The translations under genes were made by a program, and so were the position numbers. The notes beneath the pieces were generated by a model, which made no database searches, was not told the DNA's origin, and saw nothing but the letters and a program-made list of their open reading frames with translations. From Serratia fonticola (lineage in GTDB: Bacteria; Pseudomonadota; Gammaproteobacteria; Enterobacterales; Enterobacteriaceae), in the NCBI RefSeq assembly GCF_006715025.1, contig NZ_VFMK01000001.1, positions 4,340,001 through 4,404,000 of the forward strand: a DNA stretch of 64,000 nt, written 5' to 3'. Shown one piece after another: positions 26,189-36,000 of the stretch; position 1 is the first letter of the stretch, and the number at the start of each line of letters is the position of its first letter.

Positions 26189-26671
26189 TCAAGGCTCAAA
26201 CGGCCGGCGTTGGAACTGATCGTGTCCGCATTTAGGGCACAGCGGCAACACTTCCGGCGTATAGAAAGCCAGATGGTGATGGCATTTCTCACACACCAGA
26301 TTGCCTAGCCCGACGACTTCACCACTGTGATACACGCCGTGGTGGCTGACATCTTTGAACACCTCACGCCATTCCAACTGGGTTTTATCAGTGATATCGG
26401 CCAGCTCCTGCCAAAGGCTCTCTTTGATCACCCGCATGAAGACGCTGTCGGTGAACTCTTCCCGGCTCTCTTGGTAACTACGGGCAAACTCTTCCAGATC
26501 GCGGCGTATGGCCTGAGTCAACTGTTCCACCTCCTTGCGGGACAGCTCCTCCACCTCGTTCAAACGTTTCTCGGCGCTGACGACCAATTCATCAATGTCA
26601 CGTTCGCCGTTCTTCAGGCGTTCTGTCAGTGATGTCACCAACTCGCGGTAATACTGAGCAACCTTGTTCAT
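26189..26671 (-). CDS. ybeL: Zinc-ribbon protein YbeL (DUF1451)
   Basis: 160 residues, as in E. coli; cytoplasmic, function not settled. The N-terminal two thirds are charged and helical (coiled-coil prone, about 5-75). The C-terminus has a zinc ribbon with CEKC and CPKCGH (about 127-152). Start MNKVAQYYRELV behind GGAGAG. It is convergent with rihA and divergent from leuS, as in E. coli. Confidence 0.92.
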   Translation of the reverse strand: MNKVAQYYRELVTSLTERLKNGERDIDELVVSAEKRLNEVEELSRKEVEQLTQAIRRDLEEFARSYQESREEFTDSVFMRVIKESLWQELADITDKTQLEWREVFKDVSHHGVYHSGEVVGLGNLVCEKCHHHLAFYTPEVLPLCPKCGHDQFQRRPFEP

Positions 26672-26960
26672 AGACTCTCCTCGATGAATTACTGCGACAG
26701 GACTTCTCCCCTAAAATCAGGCTGTGTCCACCAGCAGCCCATGAGCCATTGGCGGTCAATTGATAAGCACAGCCTATCTCTAATTATTTTAGCCGTAAAT
26801 CACTGATGTGGCTTGGCAAGGTGAGCGATTGGCACATTGTGAGGGACATCATGGCAGCGTTATCTTTTAATTACGTCGAGTCAGGCCGCTTGGTGTTGTT
26901 GCCGGGAGGGCTTATCAGCTATGCTATGCGGATCTATGTACTTAACAGAATGCTACGGAA
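26672..26960 (+). other. ybeL-leuS divergent spacer
   Basis: About 290 bp. A frame from 26806 runs into the ERIC element and has no family likeness, so I do not call a gene. Promoters for ybeL and leuS should lie here; TATGCT at about 26922 is a possible -10 for leuS. No T-box or leader peptide was seen. Confidence 0.4.
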
Positions 26961-27085
26961 TATACCCGATAGATTTCACGTTGCGGCCAAGCGGCCAGAA
27001 TGTGAGCCCCAGACGCTTACACAGCTAAGTGACTGGGTTGAACATACGCAGCCAATACGTTGCAGTTTGAAAGATGAAGGGTATA
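26961..27085. repeat. ERIC element upstream of leuS
   Basis: 125 bp, TATACCCGATAGATTTCACG to AAGATGAAGGGTATA, core CTAAGTGACTGGGTTGA. Ends 31 bp before the leuS start, so the leuS leader probably carries or follows it. Confidence 0.85.
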
Positions 27086-27116
27086 GCTGTTTACACCTAC
27101 AGGACCACCAGCCGCC

Positions 27117-29699
27117 ATGCAAGAGCAATACCGCCCCGAAGAGATAGAATCGAACGTACAGCTTCACTGGCAAGAGAAGCAAACTTTCAAGGTTACCGAA
27201 GACGCCAGCAAGGAAAAGTATTACTGCCTATCCATGCTGCCATACCCTTCTGGTCGCCTGCACATGGGTCATGTTCGTAACTACACCATTGGCGACGTGA
27301 TCTCCCGCTATCAGCGTATGCTGGGCAAAAACGTGCTGCAGCCCATCGGCTGGGATGCGTTTGGCTTGCCGGCGGAAGGTGCCGCGGTTAAAAACAATAC
27401 CGCTCCCGCCCCGTGGACCTACGACAATATCGAATACATGAAGAACCAGTTGAAACTGCTGGGCTTCGGCTATGACTGGGATCGCGAGATCGCCACCTGC
27501 AAACCTGACTACTATCGTTGGGAACAGTGGTTCTTCACCAAACTGTACGAGAAAGGCCTGGTTTACAAAAAGACCTCGGCGGTGAACTGGTGCCCGAACG
27601 ATCTCACCGTTCTGGCTAACGAACAGGTTATCGACGGCTGCTGCTGGCGTTGCGATACCAAGGTTGAGCGTAAAGAGATCCCGCAGTGGTTCATTAAAAT
27701 CACCGATTACGCCGATCAGTTGCTGAACGATCTGGATACGCTGGAAAGCTGGCCAGAGCAGGTGAAAACCATGCAACGCAACTGGATTGGCCGCTCTGAA
27801 GGGGTGGAAATCACCTTTGACGTCGCCAACAGCGACGAGAAGGTCACCGTTTATACCACGCGTCCAGACACCTTTATGGGCGCGACCTATGTCGCCGTTG
27901 CCGCAGGCCACCCGTTGGCTCAACAGGGGGCGGTAAACAACCCGGCACTGACAGCCTTCATCGACGAATGCCGCAACACCAAAGTGGCCGAGGCCGAAAT
28001 GGCCACCATGGAGAAGAAAGGCATGGCCACTGGCCTGTTTGCCATCCACCCGTTGAGCGGTGAAAAGCTGCCAATCTGGGTAGCCAACTTCGTCCTGATG
28101 GAATACGGCACCGGTGCGGTGATGGCCGTTCCTGGCCACGATCAGCGTGACTGGGAATTCGCCACCAAATACGATCTGCAGATCAAACCGGTGATCCTGA
28201 ACCTCGATGGTAGCCAGCCAGATGTCAGCGCTGAAGCCATGACCGAAAAAGGCGAGCTGTTCAACTCCGGCGAATTCGATGGCCTGGATCATCAGGCTGG
28301 CTTCAATGCCATCGCCGATAAGCTGGTTGCACTTGGCGTTGGCCAACGTAAAGTGAACTACCGCCTGCGTGATTGGGGGGTTTCCCGTCAGCGTTACTGG
28401 GGTGCACCAATCCCAATGGTGACGCTGGAAGACGGCACCGTCATGCCAACGCCTGAAGACCAACTGCCGGTGATCCTACCGGAAGACGTGGTGATGGATG
28501 GTATCACCAGCCCAATCAAAGCCGATCCCGAGTGGGCTAAAACCACCATTAACGGCCAACCGGCGCTGCGTGAAACCGACACCTTTGACACCTTTATGGA
28601 GTCCTCTTGGTACTACGCGCGCTATACCTGCCCGCAGTACGATGAAGGGATGCTGGATCCTGCCGCCGCCAACTACTGGCTGCCGGTCGATCAATATGTC
28701 GGCGGGATCGAACACGCCATCATGCACCTGATGTATTTCCGCTTCTTCCACAAACTGATGCGTGATGCAGGCCTGGTGGATTCTGACGAACCGGCCAAAC
28801 GCCTGCTGTGTCAGGGGATGGTACTGGCAGATGCCTTCTACTACACCGGCAATAATGGCGAGCGCATCTGGGTTTCTCCGGTTGATACCACCGTTGAGCG
28901 TGACGAGAAAGGCCGTATTGTCAAAGCAACCGATCCAGAAGGCCGCGAGCTGGTCTATGCTGGCATGAGCAAAATGTCGAAGTCGAAAAACAACGGCATC
29001 GACCCGCAAGTGATGGTAGAAAAATACGGTGCGGATACTGTTCGCCTGTTCATGATGTTCGCCTCACCGGCAGAAATGACGTTGGAATGGCAGGAATCCG
29101 GCGTGGAAGGGGCGAACCGCTTCCTGAAACGCGTATGGAAACTGGCTTACGATCATGTTGAAAAAGGCGCAGTTCAGCCGCTGAACGTCGCCGCGCTGGA
29201 TGAAGACCAGAAAGCGTTGCGCCGTGACGTGCATAAAACTATCGCCAAAGTGACCGATGATATCGGCCGCCGTCAGACCTTCAACACTGCCATCGCTGCC
29301 GTGATGGAGCTGATGAACAAACTGGGCCGCGCACCACAGGAAACCGAGCAGGATCGCGCTCTGCTGCAGGAAGCACTGCTGGCGGTAGTACGTATGCTGT
29401 ATCCATTCACCCCTCACGTTTGTTTCACCCTGTGGCAAGCGCTGAACGGTGAAGGCGACGTGGATACCGCAGCATGGCCAGTGGCTGATGAAGCCGCGAT
29501 GGTAGAAGATTCCAAGCTGGTTGTGGTACAGGTTAATGGCAAAGTCCGTGCGAAAATCACCGTACCGGCCGATGCCTCTGAACAACAAGTGCGTGAACGC
29601 GCCGCTCAAGAGCATCTGGTGGCTAAATATCTGGAAGGGGTCACGGTACGTAAAGTGGTCTATGTTCCAGGAAAACTGCTTAACCTGGTTGTGGGTTAA
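27117..29699 (+). CDS. leuS: Leucyl-tRNA synthetase
   Basis: Class I synthetase charging tRNA-Leu, 860 residues, as in E. coli. HIGH motif within PYPSGRLHMGH (about 42-52), an editing CP1 domain (about 225-415, including the Thr-rich TTRPDTFMGATY), zinc-type cysteines in NWCPND and GCCWRC, and MSKMSKSKNNG (KMSKS) near 617. The ribosome site is distant (AGGA 12 bp upstream). It heads the leuS-lptE-holA-nadD run. Confidence 0.97.
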   Translation: MQEQYRPEEIESNVQLHWQEKQTFKVTEDASKEKYYCLSMLPYPSGRLHMGHVRNYTIGDVISRYQRMLGKNVLQPIGWDAFGLPAEGAAVKNNTAPAPWTYDNIEYMKNQLKLLGFGYDWDREIATCKPDYYRWEQWFFTKLYEKGLVYKKTSAVNWCPNDLTVLANEQVIDGCCWRCDTKVERKEIPQWFIKITDYADQLLNDLDTLESWPEQVKTMQRNWIGRSEGVEITFDVANSDEKVTVYTTRPDTFMGATYVAVAAGHPLAQQGAVNNPALTAFIDECRNTKVAEAEMATMEKKGMATGLFAIHPLSGEKLPIWVANFVLMEYGTGAVMAVPGHDQRDWEFATKYDLQIKPVILNLDGSQPDVSAEAMTEKGELFNSGEFDGLDHQAGFNAIADKLVALGVGQRKVNYRLRDWGVSRQRYWGAPIPMVTLEDGTVMPTPEDQLPVILPEDVVMDGITSPIKADPEWAKTTINGQPALRETDTFDTFMESSWYYARYTCPQYDEGMLDPAAANYWLPVDQYVGGIEHAIMHLMYFRFFHKLMRDAGLVDSDEPAKRLLCQGMVLADAFYYTGNNGERIWVSPVDTTVERDEKGRIVKATDPEGRELVYAGMSKMSKSKNNGIDPQVMVEKYGADTVRLFMMFASPAEMTLEWQESGVEGANRFLKRVWKLAYDHVEKGAVQPLNVAALDEDQKALRRDVHKTIAKVTDDIGRRQTFNTAIAAVMELMNKLGRAPQETEQDRALLQEALLAVVRMLYPFTPHVCFTLWQALNGEGDVDTAAWPVADEAAMVEDSKLVVVQVNGKVRAKITVPADASEQQVRERAAQEHLVAKYLEGVTVRKVVYVPGKLLNLVVG

Positions 29700-29713
29700 C
29701 ACAAGGAGGCTTT

Positions 29714-30277
29714 GTGCGACATCGTATTCTGACGCTGTTGCTGGGGTTGGCGGTGCTGGTCACCGCCGGCTGCGGTTTTCATCTGCGTGGCAACACGCAG
29801 GTACCCACGGAATTACATACGCTTGTTCTGGATAGCTATGATCCCTATGGCCCACTGACCCGTGCGGTGCGCGAACAATTGCGCCTGAGCGGTGCCAAAG
29901 TGGTCAAATACGATCCGGCACATAAAGACGTGCCTTCTCTTCGTATCGTAAGCTCGCAACAAGGGCAGGATACGGTTTCGATCTTCCAGGACGGTAAAAC
30001 AGCGGAATATCAATTGGTGATGACGGTGCAGGCTCAGGTGTTGGTTCCAGGGCATGATTTGTATCCAATCGACGTGAAAGTATTCCGTTCATTCTTTGAT
30101 AACCCATTGACCGCGCTGGCGAAAGACTCCGAGCAGGATATTATCCTGCAGGAAATGCGCGAGCAGGCCGCAAAGCAAATTATGCGTAAACTGCTGGCCG
30201 TACACGCTGCGGAATTGGAGATTCAACAGAAAGCGGCCGCCGCCGGTGAAAAAGCGGTCAGTACTGGCGCACAATGA
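29714..30277 (+). CDS. lptE: LPS-assembly lipoprotein LptE
   Basis: Outer-membrane lipoprotein that plugs the LptD barrel and helps insert lipopolysaccharide. 187 residues from a GTG at 29714 with AAGGAGG 4 bp upstream. Lipobox VTAGC with Cys20, then FHLRGNTQVP. The C-terminus is Ala/Lys-rich. Fourteen bp after leuS; its stop overlaps the holA start (ATGA). Confidence 0.95.
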   Translation: MRHRILTLLLGLAVLVTAGCGFHLRGNTQVPTELHTLVLDSYDPYGPLTRAVREQLRLSGAKVVKYDPAHKDVPSLRIVSSQQGQDTVSIFQDGKTAEYQLVMTVQAQVLVPGHDLYPIDVKVFRSFFDNPLTALAKDSEQDIILQEMREQAAKQIMRKLLAVHAAELEIQQKAAAAGEKAVSTGAQ

Positions 30278-31308
30278 TCCGTCTTTATCCTGAACAGCTT
30301 GCCGCGCAACTCCGAGAGGGGTTGCGCGCTTGTTATTTATTGAGCGGTAATGAACCGCTTTTGCTCCAGGAAAGCCAGGACTTGATCCGTCAGGCTGCCC
30401 AGCAACAGCAGTTCACCGAGCATTACAGCATCACTCTGGACAGCCACACCGACTGGGATGCCATTTTCGCTATCTGCCAGGCGATGAGTCTGTTTTCCAG
30501 CCGACAAACCCTGTTGCTGATCTTGCCGGAAAACGGCCCCACAGCCCCGATCGGTGAGCAGTTACTCAAACTGGCGGGTTTGTTGCATCAAGATATCCTA
30601 TTGGTGCTGCGTGGCCCCCGTCTGACCAAAGCGCAAGAGAACAGCGCCTGGTTTAAAGCACTCAGTACCAACGGCGTCCTAATCAGTTGCCAAACGCCAG
30701 AACAGGCGCAACTGCCTCGCTGGGTGGCACAACGCGCTAAATCCATGCAGTTGGAGCTTGATGACGCAGCTAATCAACTGCTGTGTTACTGCTATGAAGG
30801 TAACCTGCTGGCGCTGTCACAGGCGCTGGAGCGGCTGTCGTTGCTGCATCCCGATGGCAAACTGACTCTGCCACGCGTAGAGCAGGCGGTGAACGATGCC
30901 GCCCATTTCAGCCCTTTCCACTGGCTAGATGCCCTGCTGGCTGGCAAAAGCAAGCGCGCCTGGCATATCCTGCAGCAACTGCAACAGGAAGATGTCGAAC
31001 CGGTGATCCTGCTGCGCACCCTGCAACGTGAGCTGCTGACACTGCTGACGCTGCAGCGCCGTATGGCGACAACCCCACTGCGCACCCTGTTCGATCAGCA
31101 AAAAGTCTGGCAGAACCGCCGTAACCTGATCACCCAGGCATTGCAACGCTTGTCGGGCCAACAGCTACAGCAAGCGGTACATTTGCTGGCGCAACTTGAA
31201 ATTACCCTCAAGAAAGATTACGGCCAGCCGGTCTGGCCGGCGTTGGAAACCCTGTCGATGCTGCTTTGCGGTAAACCTCTGGCCACGAGTTTCTCCCATG
31301 GCGACTAA
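30274..31308 (+). CDS. holA: DNA polymerase III delta subunit
   Basis: Clamp-loader subunit that opens the beta clamp. 344 residues (E. coli 343), starting MIRLYPEQLAAQL. The AAA-like N-domain lacks a functional P-loop, as in the family; LFSSRQTLLLILPE is the clamp-contact region and the C-terminal collar is Leu/Gln-rich. Overlaps lptE by 4 bp and nadD by 11 bp. Confidence 0.95.
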   Translation: MIRLYPEQLAAQLREGLRACYLLSGNEPLLLQESQDLIRQAAQQQQFTEHYSITLDSHTDWDAIFAICQAMSLFSSRQTLLLILPENGPTAPIGEQLLKLAGLLHQDILLVLRGPRLTKAQENSAWFKALSTNGVLISCQTPEQAQLPRWVAQRAKSMQLELDDAANQLLCYCYEGNLLALSQALERLSLLHPDGKLTLPRVEQAVNDAAHFSPFHWLDALLAGKSKRAWHILQQLQQEDVEPVILLRTLQRELLTLLTLQRRMATTPLRTLFDQQKVWQNRRNLITQALQRLSGQQLQQAVHLLAQLEITLKKDYGQPVWPALETLSMLLCGKPLATSFSHGD

Positions 31309-31960
31309 CCCAGCAAACTCCCGTACCCTCCATGCCTTTTTCGGTGGTACCTTTGACCCGATCCACTATGGCCACTTGCACCCGGTCGAAGCCCTGGCAA
31401 AAGAGGTTGGCCTCAACCAGGTCACGCTACTCCCTAATCATGTGCCCCCTCACCGCCCGCAGCCCGAGGCCAACGCACAGCAACGATTAAAAATGGTCGA
31501 ACTGGCCATTGCCAATAATCCCTTGTTCAACGTGGACGATCGGGAATTGCACCGCACGACCCCGTCCTACACCATCGATACATTAGAAACGATTCGTAAA
31601 GAACGTGGCGCCACATTGCCTCTGGCGTTTATCATTGGTCAGGACTCACTGCTGACGTTGCACAAATGGCACCGCTGGCAAGCCCTGCTGGATGTCTGCC
31701 ACCTGTTGGTACTGGCGCGCCCTGGCTACAACCAGCAAATGGATACGCCCGAACTGCAGCGCTGGCTGGAGCAGCATCAGGTTAGCGATACCGCACAGCT
31801 CAGCCTGCGGTCGCACGGCGCTATCTACCTGGCAGATACCCCTTTGCTGGAGATATCCGCCACAGAGATCCGCCAGCGTCGTCATCAAGGCATCAGCTGT
31901 GACGATTTACTGCCGCGTTCTGTGCAGCGTTATATCGAGTTACAGGGTTTATATCGATAG
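31298..31960 (+). CDS. nadD: Nicotinate-nucleotide adenylyltransferase
   Basis: Makes NaAD from NaMN and ATP in NAD synthesis. The frame is open from 31196, but the ATG at 31298 (MATNPANSRTLHAFFGGTFDP) gives 220 residues, near the E. coli 213. Nucleotidyltransferase motifs GTFDPIHYGHL and ISATEIRQR are intact. It starts inside the end of holA. In E. coli cobC follows; here it is absent and a 183-bp gap leads to rsfS. Confidence 0.95.
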   Translation: MATNPANSRTLHAFFGGTFDPIHYGHLHPVEALAKEVGLNQVTLLPNHVPPHRPQPEANAQQRLKMVELAIANNPLFNVDDRELHRTTPSYTIDTLETIRKERGATLPLAFIIGQDSLLTLHKWHRWQALLDVCHLLVLARPGYNQQMDTPELQRWLEQHQVSDTAQLSLRSHGAIYLADTPLLEISATEIRQRRHQGISCDDLLPRSVQRYIELQGLYR

Positions 31961-32079
31961 GCCCCATGCTATACTGCGCCGCTATTTTTCAGGTATCCGC
32001 TGAAAACCCCGGAGGCCTTATGGCCGGGCAGTTACCAGAAGGCACACAGCGGCATCCTGCCGAGACAATCATTAATTCA

Positions 32080-32112
32080 GGCCGTTATGGCGAGCACTTG
32101 CTTGCCATAGCC
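32080..32112 (+). other. Hairpin in the rsfS leader
   Basis: TATGGCGAGCA pairs with TGCTTGCCATA across a CT loop, with GGC/GCC extending the stem. No T-run follows. It sits 32 bp before the rsfS start and could be a processing or regulatory hairpin. Confidence 0.5.
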
Positions 32113-32143
32113 TGATGAACAGAACACACCCGAGGGGGAACCT

Positions 32144-32461
32144 TTGCAAGGTAAAGCGCTCCAAGATTTCGTCATCGATAAAATTGATGACCTGAAAGGC
32201 GAAGATATTATCGCTCTGGATGTTCAGGGCAAATCCAGCATCACCGACTGTATGATTATCTGTACCGGCACCTCTACCCGCCACGTGATGTCGATTGCCG
32301 AGCATGTGATAGAACAATCCCGTGCCATGGGTATGGAACTGTTTGGCATGAAAGGCCAGGCAGCCTCTGACTGGATAGTGGTTGATTTGGGCGAAGTGAT
32401 TGTGCACGTGATGCAAGAAGAAAGCCGCCGCCTGTACGAACTGGAAAAGCTCTGGAGTTAA
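32144..32461 (+). CDS. rsfS: Ribosomal silencing factor RsfS
   Basis: Binds uL14 of the 50S subunit and blocks subunit joining in slow growth. 105 residues starting MQGKALQDFVIDKID from TTG at 32144 behind GAGGGGG; the E. coli gene also uses TTG. Conserved DCMIICTGTSTRH and WIVVDLGEVIVHVM. Four bp before rlmH. Confidence 0.95.
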   Translation: MQGKALQDFVIDKIDDLKGEDIIALDVQGKSSITDCMIICTGTSTRHVMSIAEHVIEQSRAMGMELFGMKGQAASDWIVVDLGEVIVHVMQEESRRLYELEKLWS

Positions 32462-32464
32462 GCG

Positions 32465-32935
32465 GTGAAACTGCAATTGGTTGCGGTCGGCACGAAAATG
32501 CCTGACTGGGTGCAGACCGGCTTTATGGATTACCTGCATCGTTTTCCGAAAGATATGCCGTTTGAACTGACCGAAATCCCGGCGGGCAAACGCGGCAAAA
32601 ATGCGGATATCAAGCGCATTCTGGAAAAGGAAGGCGAGCAGATGCTGGCAGCGGTAGGCAAAGGCAACCGCATTGTCACATTGGATATCCCGGGAACACC
32701 CTGGGAGACGCCCCAGTTGGCACAACAGCTCGAGCGATGGAAGCAGGATGGTCGCAACGTCAGCCTGCTGATCGGCGGCCCGGAGGGTTTGGCTCCGGCC
32801 TGCAAAGCTGCCGCCGAGCAAAGCTGGTCGCTCTCCCCGTTGACGTTACCGCATCCTTTAGTGCGTGTCTTGGTGGCCGAAAGCCTCTATCGCGCCTGGA
32901 GTATTACTACAAATCATCCTTACCACCGGGAATGA
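32465..32935 (+). CDS. rlmH: 23S rRNA pseudouridine-1915 N3-methyltransferase
   Basis: SPOUT-class methyltransferase, 156 residues, GTG start at 32465 as in E. coli. SAM-binding knot residues LLIGGPEGL and the C-terminal LPHPLVRVLVAESLYRAW are conserved. Paired with rsfS, both acting on late 50S assembly or silencing. Confidence 0.95.
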   Translation: MKLQLVAVGTKMPDWVQTGFMDYLHRFPKDMPFELTEIPAGKRGKNADIKRILEKEGEQMLAAVGKGNRIVTLDIPGTPWETPQLAQQLERWKQDGRNVSLLIGGPEGLAPACKAAAEQSWSLSPLTLPHPLVRVLVAESLYRAWSITTNHPYHRE

Positions 32936-32973
32936 CCGGTGGTGACAGTAACAGAGTGAAATAAAGCAACGGG

Positions 32974-34869
32974 ATGAAAATAGAACGTAACCCTTTTCGC
33001 GACTATACGGCCGAATCAGCCCTGTTTGTACGCCGCGCCCTGGTGGCATTTCTCGTTATTCTGGTGCTGACAGGCGTCCTGATTGCCAATCTGTATAATC
33101 TGCAGATCGTTCGTTTTGAGGATTACCGCACGCGTTCCAACGAAAACCGCATCAAGCTGGTGCCTATCGCTCCCAGCCGCGGCATTATTTACGATCGTAA
33201 CGGCACGCCATTGGCGCTTAACCGCACCATTTACCAGTTAGAGCTGATGCCGGAAAAGGTCGACGATCTTAAAGCGACCTTGCAGGCGCTGCGCCCCGTG
33301 GTCGATCTCACCGATGATGACATCACCAACTTTGAAAAAGAGCGCAAACGCTCGCGCCGTTTCGTCTCGATCCCGGTTAAAACCGCGCTGACAGAAGTGC
33401 AGGTAGCCCGCTTTGCGGTCAACCAATTCCGCTTCCCCGGCGTAGAGGTCAAAGGCTACCAACGCCGCTATTATCCTTACGGTTCCGCCCTCACCCACGT
33501 TATCGGCTATGTGTCAAAAATTAACGACCGCGACGTCGAACGCCTGGATAAAGACGGCAAGCTGGCCAACTATGCCGCGACCCACGATATCGGCAAGCTG
33601 GGTATTGAGCGCTTCTATGAAGACACCCTGCATGGCAAAACCGGTTATGAAGAGGTGGAAGTCAACAACCGTGGCCGCGTGATCCGCCAGTTGCACGAAC
33701 AACCCCCTTCCGCCGGTAAAGATGTTTATCTGACTCTTGATCTTAACCTGCAACGCTATATTGAACAGTTGCTGGTAGGCAGCCGAGCGGCGGTCGTAGT
33801 CAGCGATCCGCGCACGGGCGGTATCCTGGCCATGGTTTCCAACCCCAGCTACGATCCCAACCTGTTTGTTGATGGTATCTCCAACAAGGATTATCAAGGG
33901 CTGCTCAACGACCCCAACCGCCCATTGATCAACCGCGCCACGCAAGGGGTGTATCCGCCTGCCTCGACGGTGAAACCCTATATTGCGGTCTCGGCCCTCA
34001 GCGCCGGGGTGATCACCAAGAATACGGTGGTGTTTGACCCAGGTTGGTGGCAGCTACCAGGCTCAGAAAAGCGCTTCCGCGACTGGAAAAAGTGGGGCCA
34101 TGGCCGTCTCAATGTGACCAAGGCGCTGGAAGAATCCGCAGATACCTACTTCTATCAGGTGGCCTACGATATGGGTATCGACCGCCTGTCGACCTGGCTG
34201 AGCAAATTCGGTTATGGCGACTACACCGGTATCGATCTCTCCGAAGAACGCTCCGGCCTGATGCCAACGCGCGAATGGAAACTCAAACGCTACAAGAAAC
34301 CGTGGTATCAGGGTGACACTATTCCCGTGGGGATAGGCCAGGGTTACTGGACCGCCACACCGATCCAGATGTCCAAGGCGCTCAATACCCTGATTAACGA
34401 CGGCAACGTCAAAGATCCGCATCTGCTGCAAAGCACCAAGATCAACGGCGTATTGGTGCCGTTCAAGCAAAAAGAGAGCAAGCAGATCGGCGATATCCAT
34501 TCTGGCTTCTGGGAAATAGCCAAAGACGGCATGTACGGCGTCGCCAACCGCCCTAACGGGACGGCACGCAAGTTCTTTGAGGGAACACCGTATAAAGCTG
34601 CGGCCAAATCGGGTACCGCGCAGGTATTCGGCTATGAAACCTATAACGCCCACAAACTGGCAGAACATCTGCGAGATCATAAATTGATGACCGCCTTTGC
34701 TCCTTTCGATAACCCAACGGTTTCGGTGGCCATCATTCTGGAGAACGGCGGTTCAGGCCCGGCGGTAGGTACCATCACGCGTCAGATCCTCGACCACATC
34801 CTGTTGGGCGACAACAATACGCAATTACCGGATGCAGTACCGCTGCCGCCAGGTATAGAAGGTGATTAA
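32974..34869 (+). CDS. mrdA: Penicillin-binding protein 2, rod-shape transpeptidase
   Basis: Class B PBP of the elongasome. 631 residues with an N-terminal membrane anchor (about 25-45), a non-catalytic pedestal domain, and a transpeptidase domain with YPPASTVKP (Ser nucleophile and Lys, near 330), ESADTYF (SxD motif) and KSGTAQVFG. Followed by mrdB after 8 bp; together they form the RodA-PBP2 synthase. Confidence 0.96.
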   Translation: MKIERNPFRDYTAESALFVRRALVAFLVILVLTGVLIANLYNLQIVRFEDYRTRSNENRIKLVPIAPSRGIIYDRNGTPLALNRTIYQLELMPEKVDDLKATLQALRPVVDLTDDDITNFEKERKRSRRFVSIPVKTALTEVQVARFAVNQFRFPGVEVKGYQRRYYPYGSALTHVIGYVSKINDRDVERLDKDGKLANYAATHDIGKLGIERFYEDTLHGKTGYEEVEVNNRGRVIRQLHEQPPSAGKDVYLTLDLNLQRYIEQLLVGSRAAVVVSDPRTGGILAMVSNPSYDPNLFVDGISNKDYQGLLNDPNRPLINRATQGVYPPASTVKPYIAVSALSAGVITKNTVVFDPGWWQLPGSEKRFRDWKKWGHGRLNVTKALEESADTYFYQVAYDMGIDRLSTWLSKFGYGDYTGIDLSEERSGLMPTREWKLKRYKKPWYQGDTIPVGIGQGYWTATPIQMSKALNTLINDGNVKDPHLLQSTKINGVLVPFKQKESKQIGDIHSGFWEIAKDGMYGVANRPNGTARKFFEGTPYKAAAKSGTAQVFGYETYNAHKLAEHLRDHKLMTAFAPFDNPTVSVAIILENGGSGPAVGTITRQILDHILLGDNNTQLPDAVPLPPGIEGD

Positions 34870-34877
34870 GGTAGAAC

Positions 34878-35990
34878 ATGACTGAAAGCCAACAAAAGGG
34901 CTCAATCTGGACCAAGATCCATATCGACCCCACATTCCTGTTGTTTATTCTGGCCTTGCTGGTCTACAGCGCCTTCGTGATGTGGAGCGCCAGCGGCCAG
35001 GATATCGGCATGATGGAGCGCAAAATCGGCCAGATCGTGATGGGCCTGATCGTGATGGGGGTAATGGCACAGATCCCACCTCGTGTCTATGAAAGCTGGG
35101 CTCCTTACCTGTATATTTTCTGCGTCATCCTGCTGATTCTGGTAGACGCTTTCGGCCAGATCAGTAAAGGGGCACAGCGCTGGTTAGACTTGGGGTTTGT
35201 GCGCTTCCAACCTTCGGAAATCGCAAAAATTGCCGTGCCGCTGATGGTGGCCCGTTTTATGAACCGTGATGTGTGCCCACCTTCATTGAAGAATACCGGT
35301 ATCGCATTGGTGCTGATCTTCCTGCCCACCTTGCTGGTTGCCGCACAGCCCGATCTTGGTACCTCAATTCTGATCGCCGCTTCCGGCCTGTTTGTGCTGT
35401 TCCTGTCCGGAATGAGCTGGAAGCTGATCGCCGTAGCGGCCGTGTTGCTGGCCGCCTTTATCCCCGTGTTGTGGTTCTTCCTGATGCACGGCTACCAACG
35501 TGACCGCGTGATGATGCTGCTGGATCCGGAAAGCGATCCATTAGGTGCCGGTTACCATATTATTCAATCCAAAATTGCGATTGGTTCCGGCGGTCTGTCC
35601 GGTAAAGGCTGGCTGCACGGTACACAGTCCCAGTTGGAATTCCTGCCCGAACGCCATACCGACTTTATCTTCGCGGTGTTAGCGGAAGAGTTAGGCCTGA
35701 TCGGCGTACTTGTATTACTGGTACTGTATCTGCTGGTGATTATCCGCGGGCTGATGATCGCCGCGCGGGCGCAAACCACCTTTGGCCGCGTAATGGTCGG
35801 TGGCCTGATGCTGATACTGTTCGTCTATGTGTTTGTTAACATTGGCATGGTCAGTGGCATTTTACCGGTAGTTGGCGTACCTTTGCCTTTGGTCAGTTAT
35901 GGGGGATCGGCATTGATTGTCCTCATGGCGGGGTTCGGCATCGTGATGTCGATCCACACACACCGGAAAATGCTGTCTAAAAATCTTTAA
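34878..35990 (+). CDS. mrdB: RodA, peptidoglycan glycosyltransferase
   Basis: SEDS-family polytopic membrane enzyme that polymerises lipid II during lateral growth. 370 residues, about 10 hydrophobic segments. SEDS signatures include KGAQRWLDLGFVRFQPSEIAK, the loop with LPERHTDFIFAVLAEELG, and VPLPLVSYGGSA near the C-terminus. Confidence 0.96.
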   Translation: MTESQQKGSIWTKIHIDPTFLLFILALLVYSAFVMWSASGQDIGMMERKIGQIVMGLIVMGVMAQIPPRVYESWAPYLYIFCVILLILVDAFGQISKGAQRWLDLGFVRFQPSEIAKIAVPLMVARFMNRDVCPPSLKNTGIALVLIFLPTLLVAAQPDLGTSILIAASGLFVLFLSGMSWKLIAVAAVLLAAFIPVLWFFLMHGYQRDRVMMLLDPESDPLGAGYHIIQSKIAIGSGGLSGKGWLHGTQSQLEFLPERHTDFIFAVLAEELGLIGVLVLLVLYLLVIIRGLMIAARAQTTFGRVMVGGLMLILFVYVFVNIGMVSGILPVVGVPLPLVSYGGSALIVLMAGFGIVMSIHTHRKMLSKNL

Positions 35991-36000
35991 GAGGTGAGTA

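Noticed and set aside
26806..27147. 113-codon frame upstream of leuS
   Set aside because: Its second half is the ERIC element and it has no ribosome site or recognisable family.
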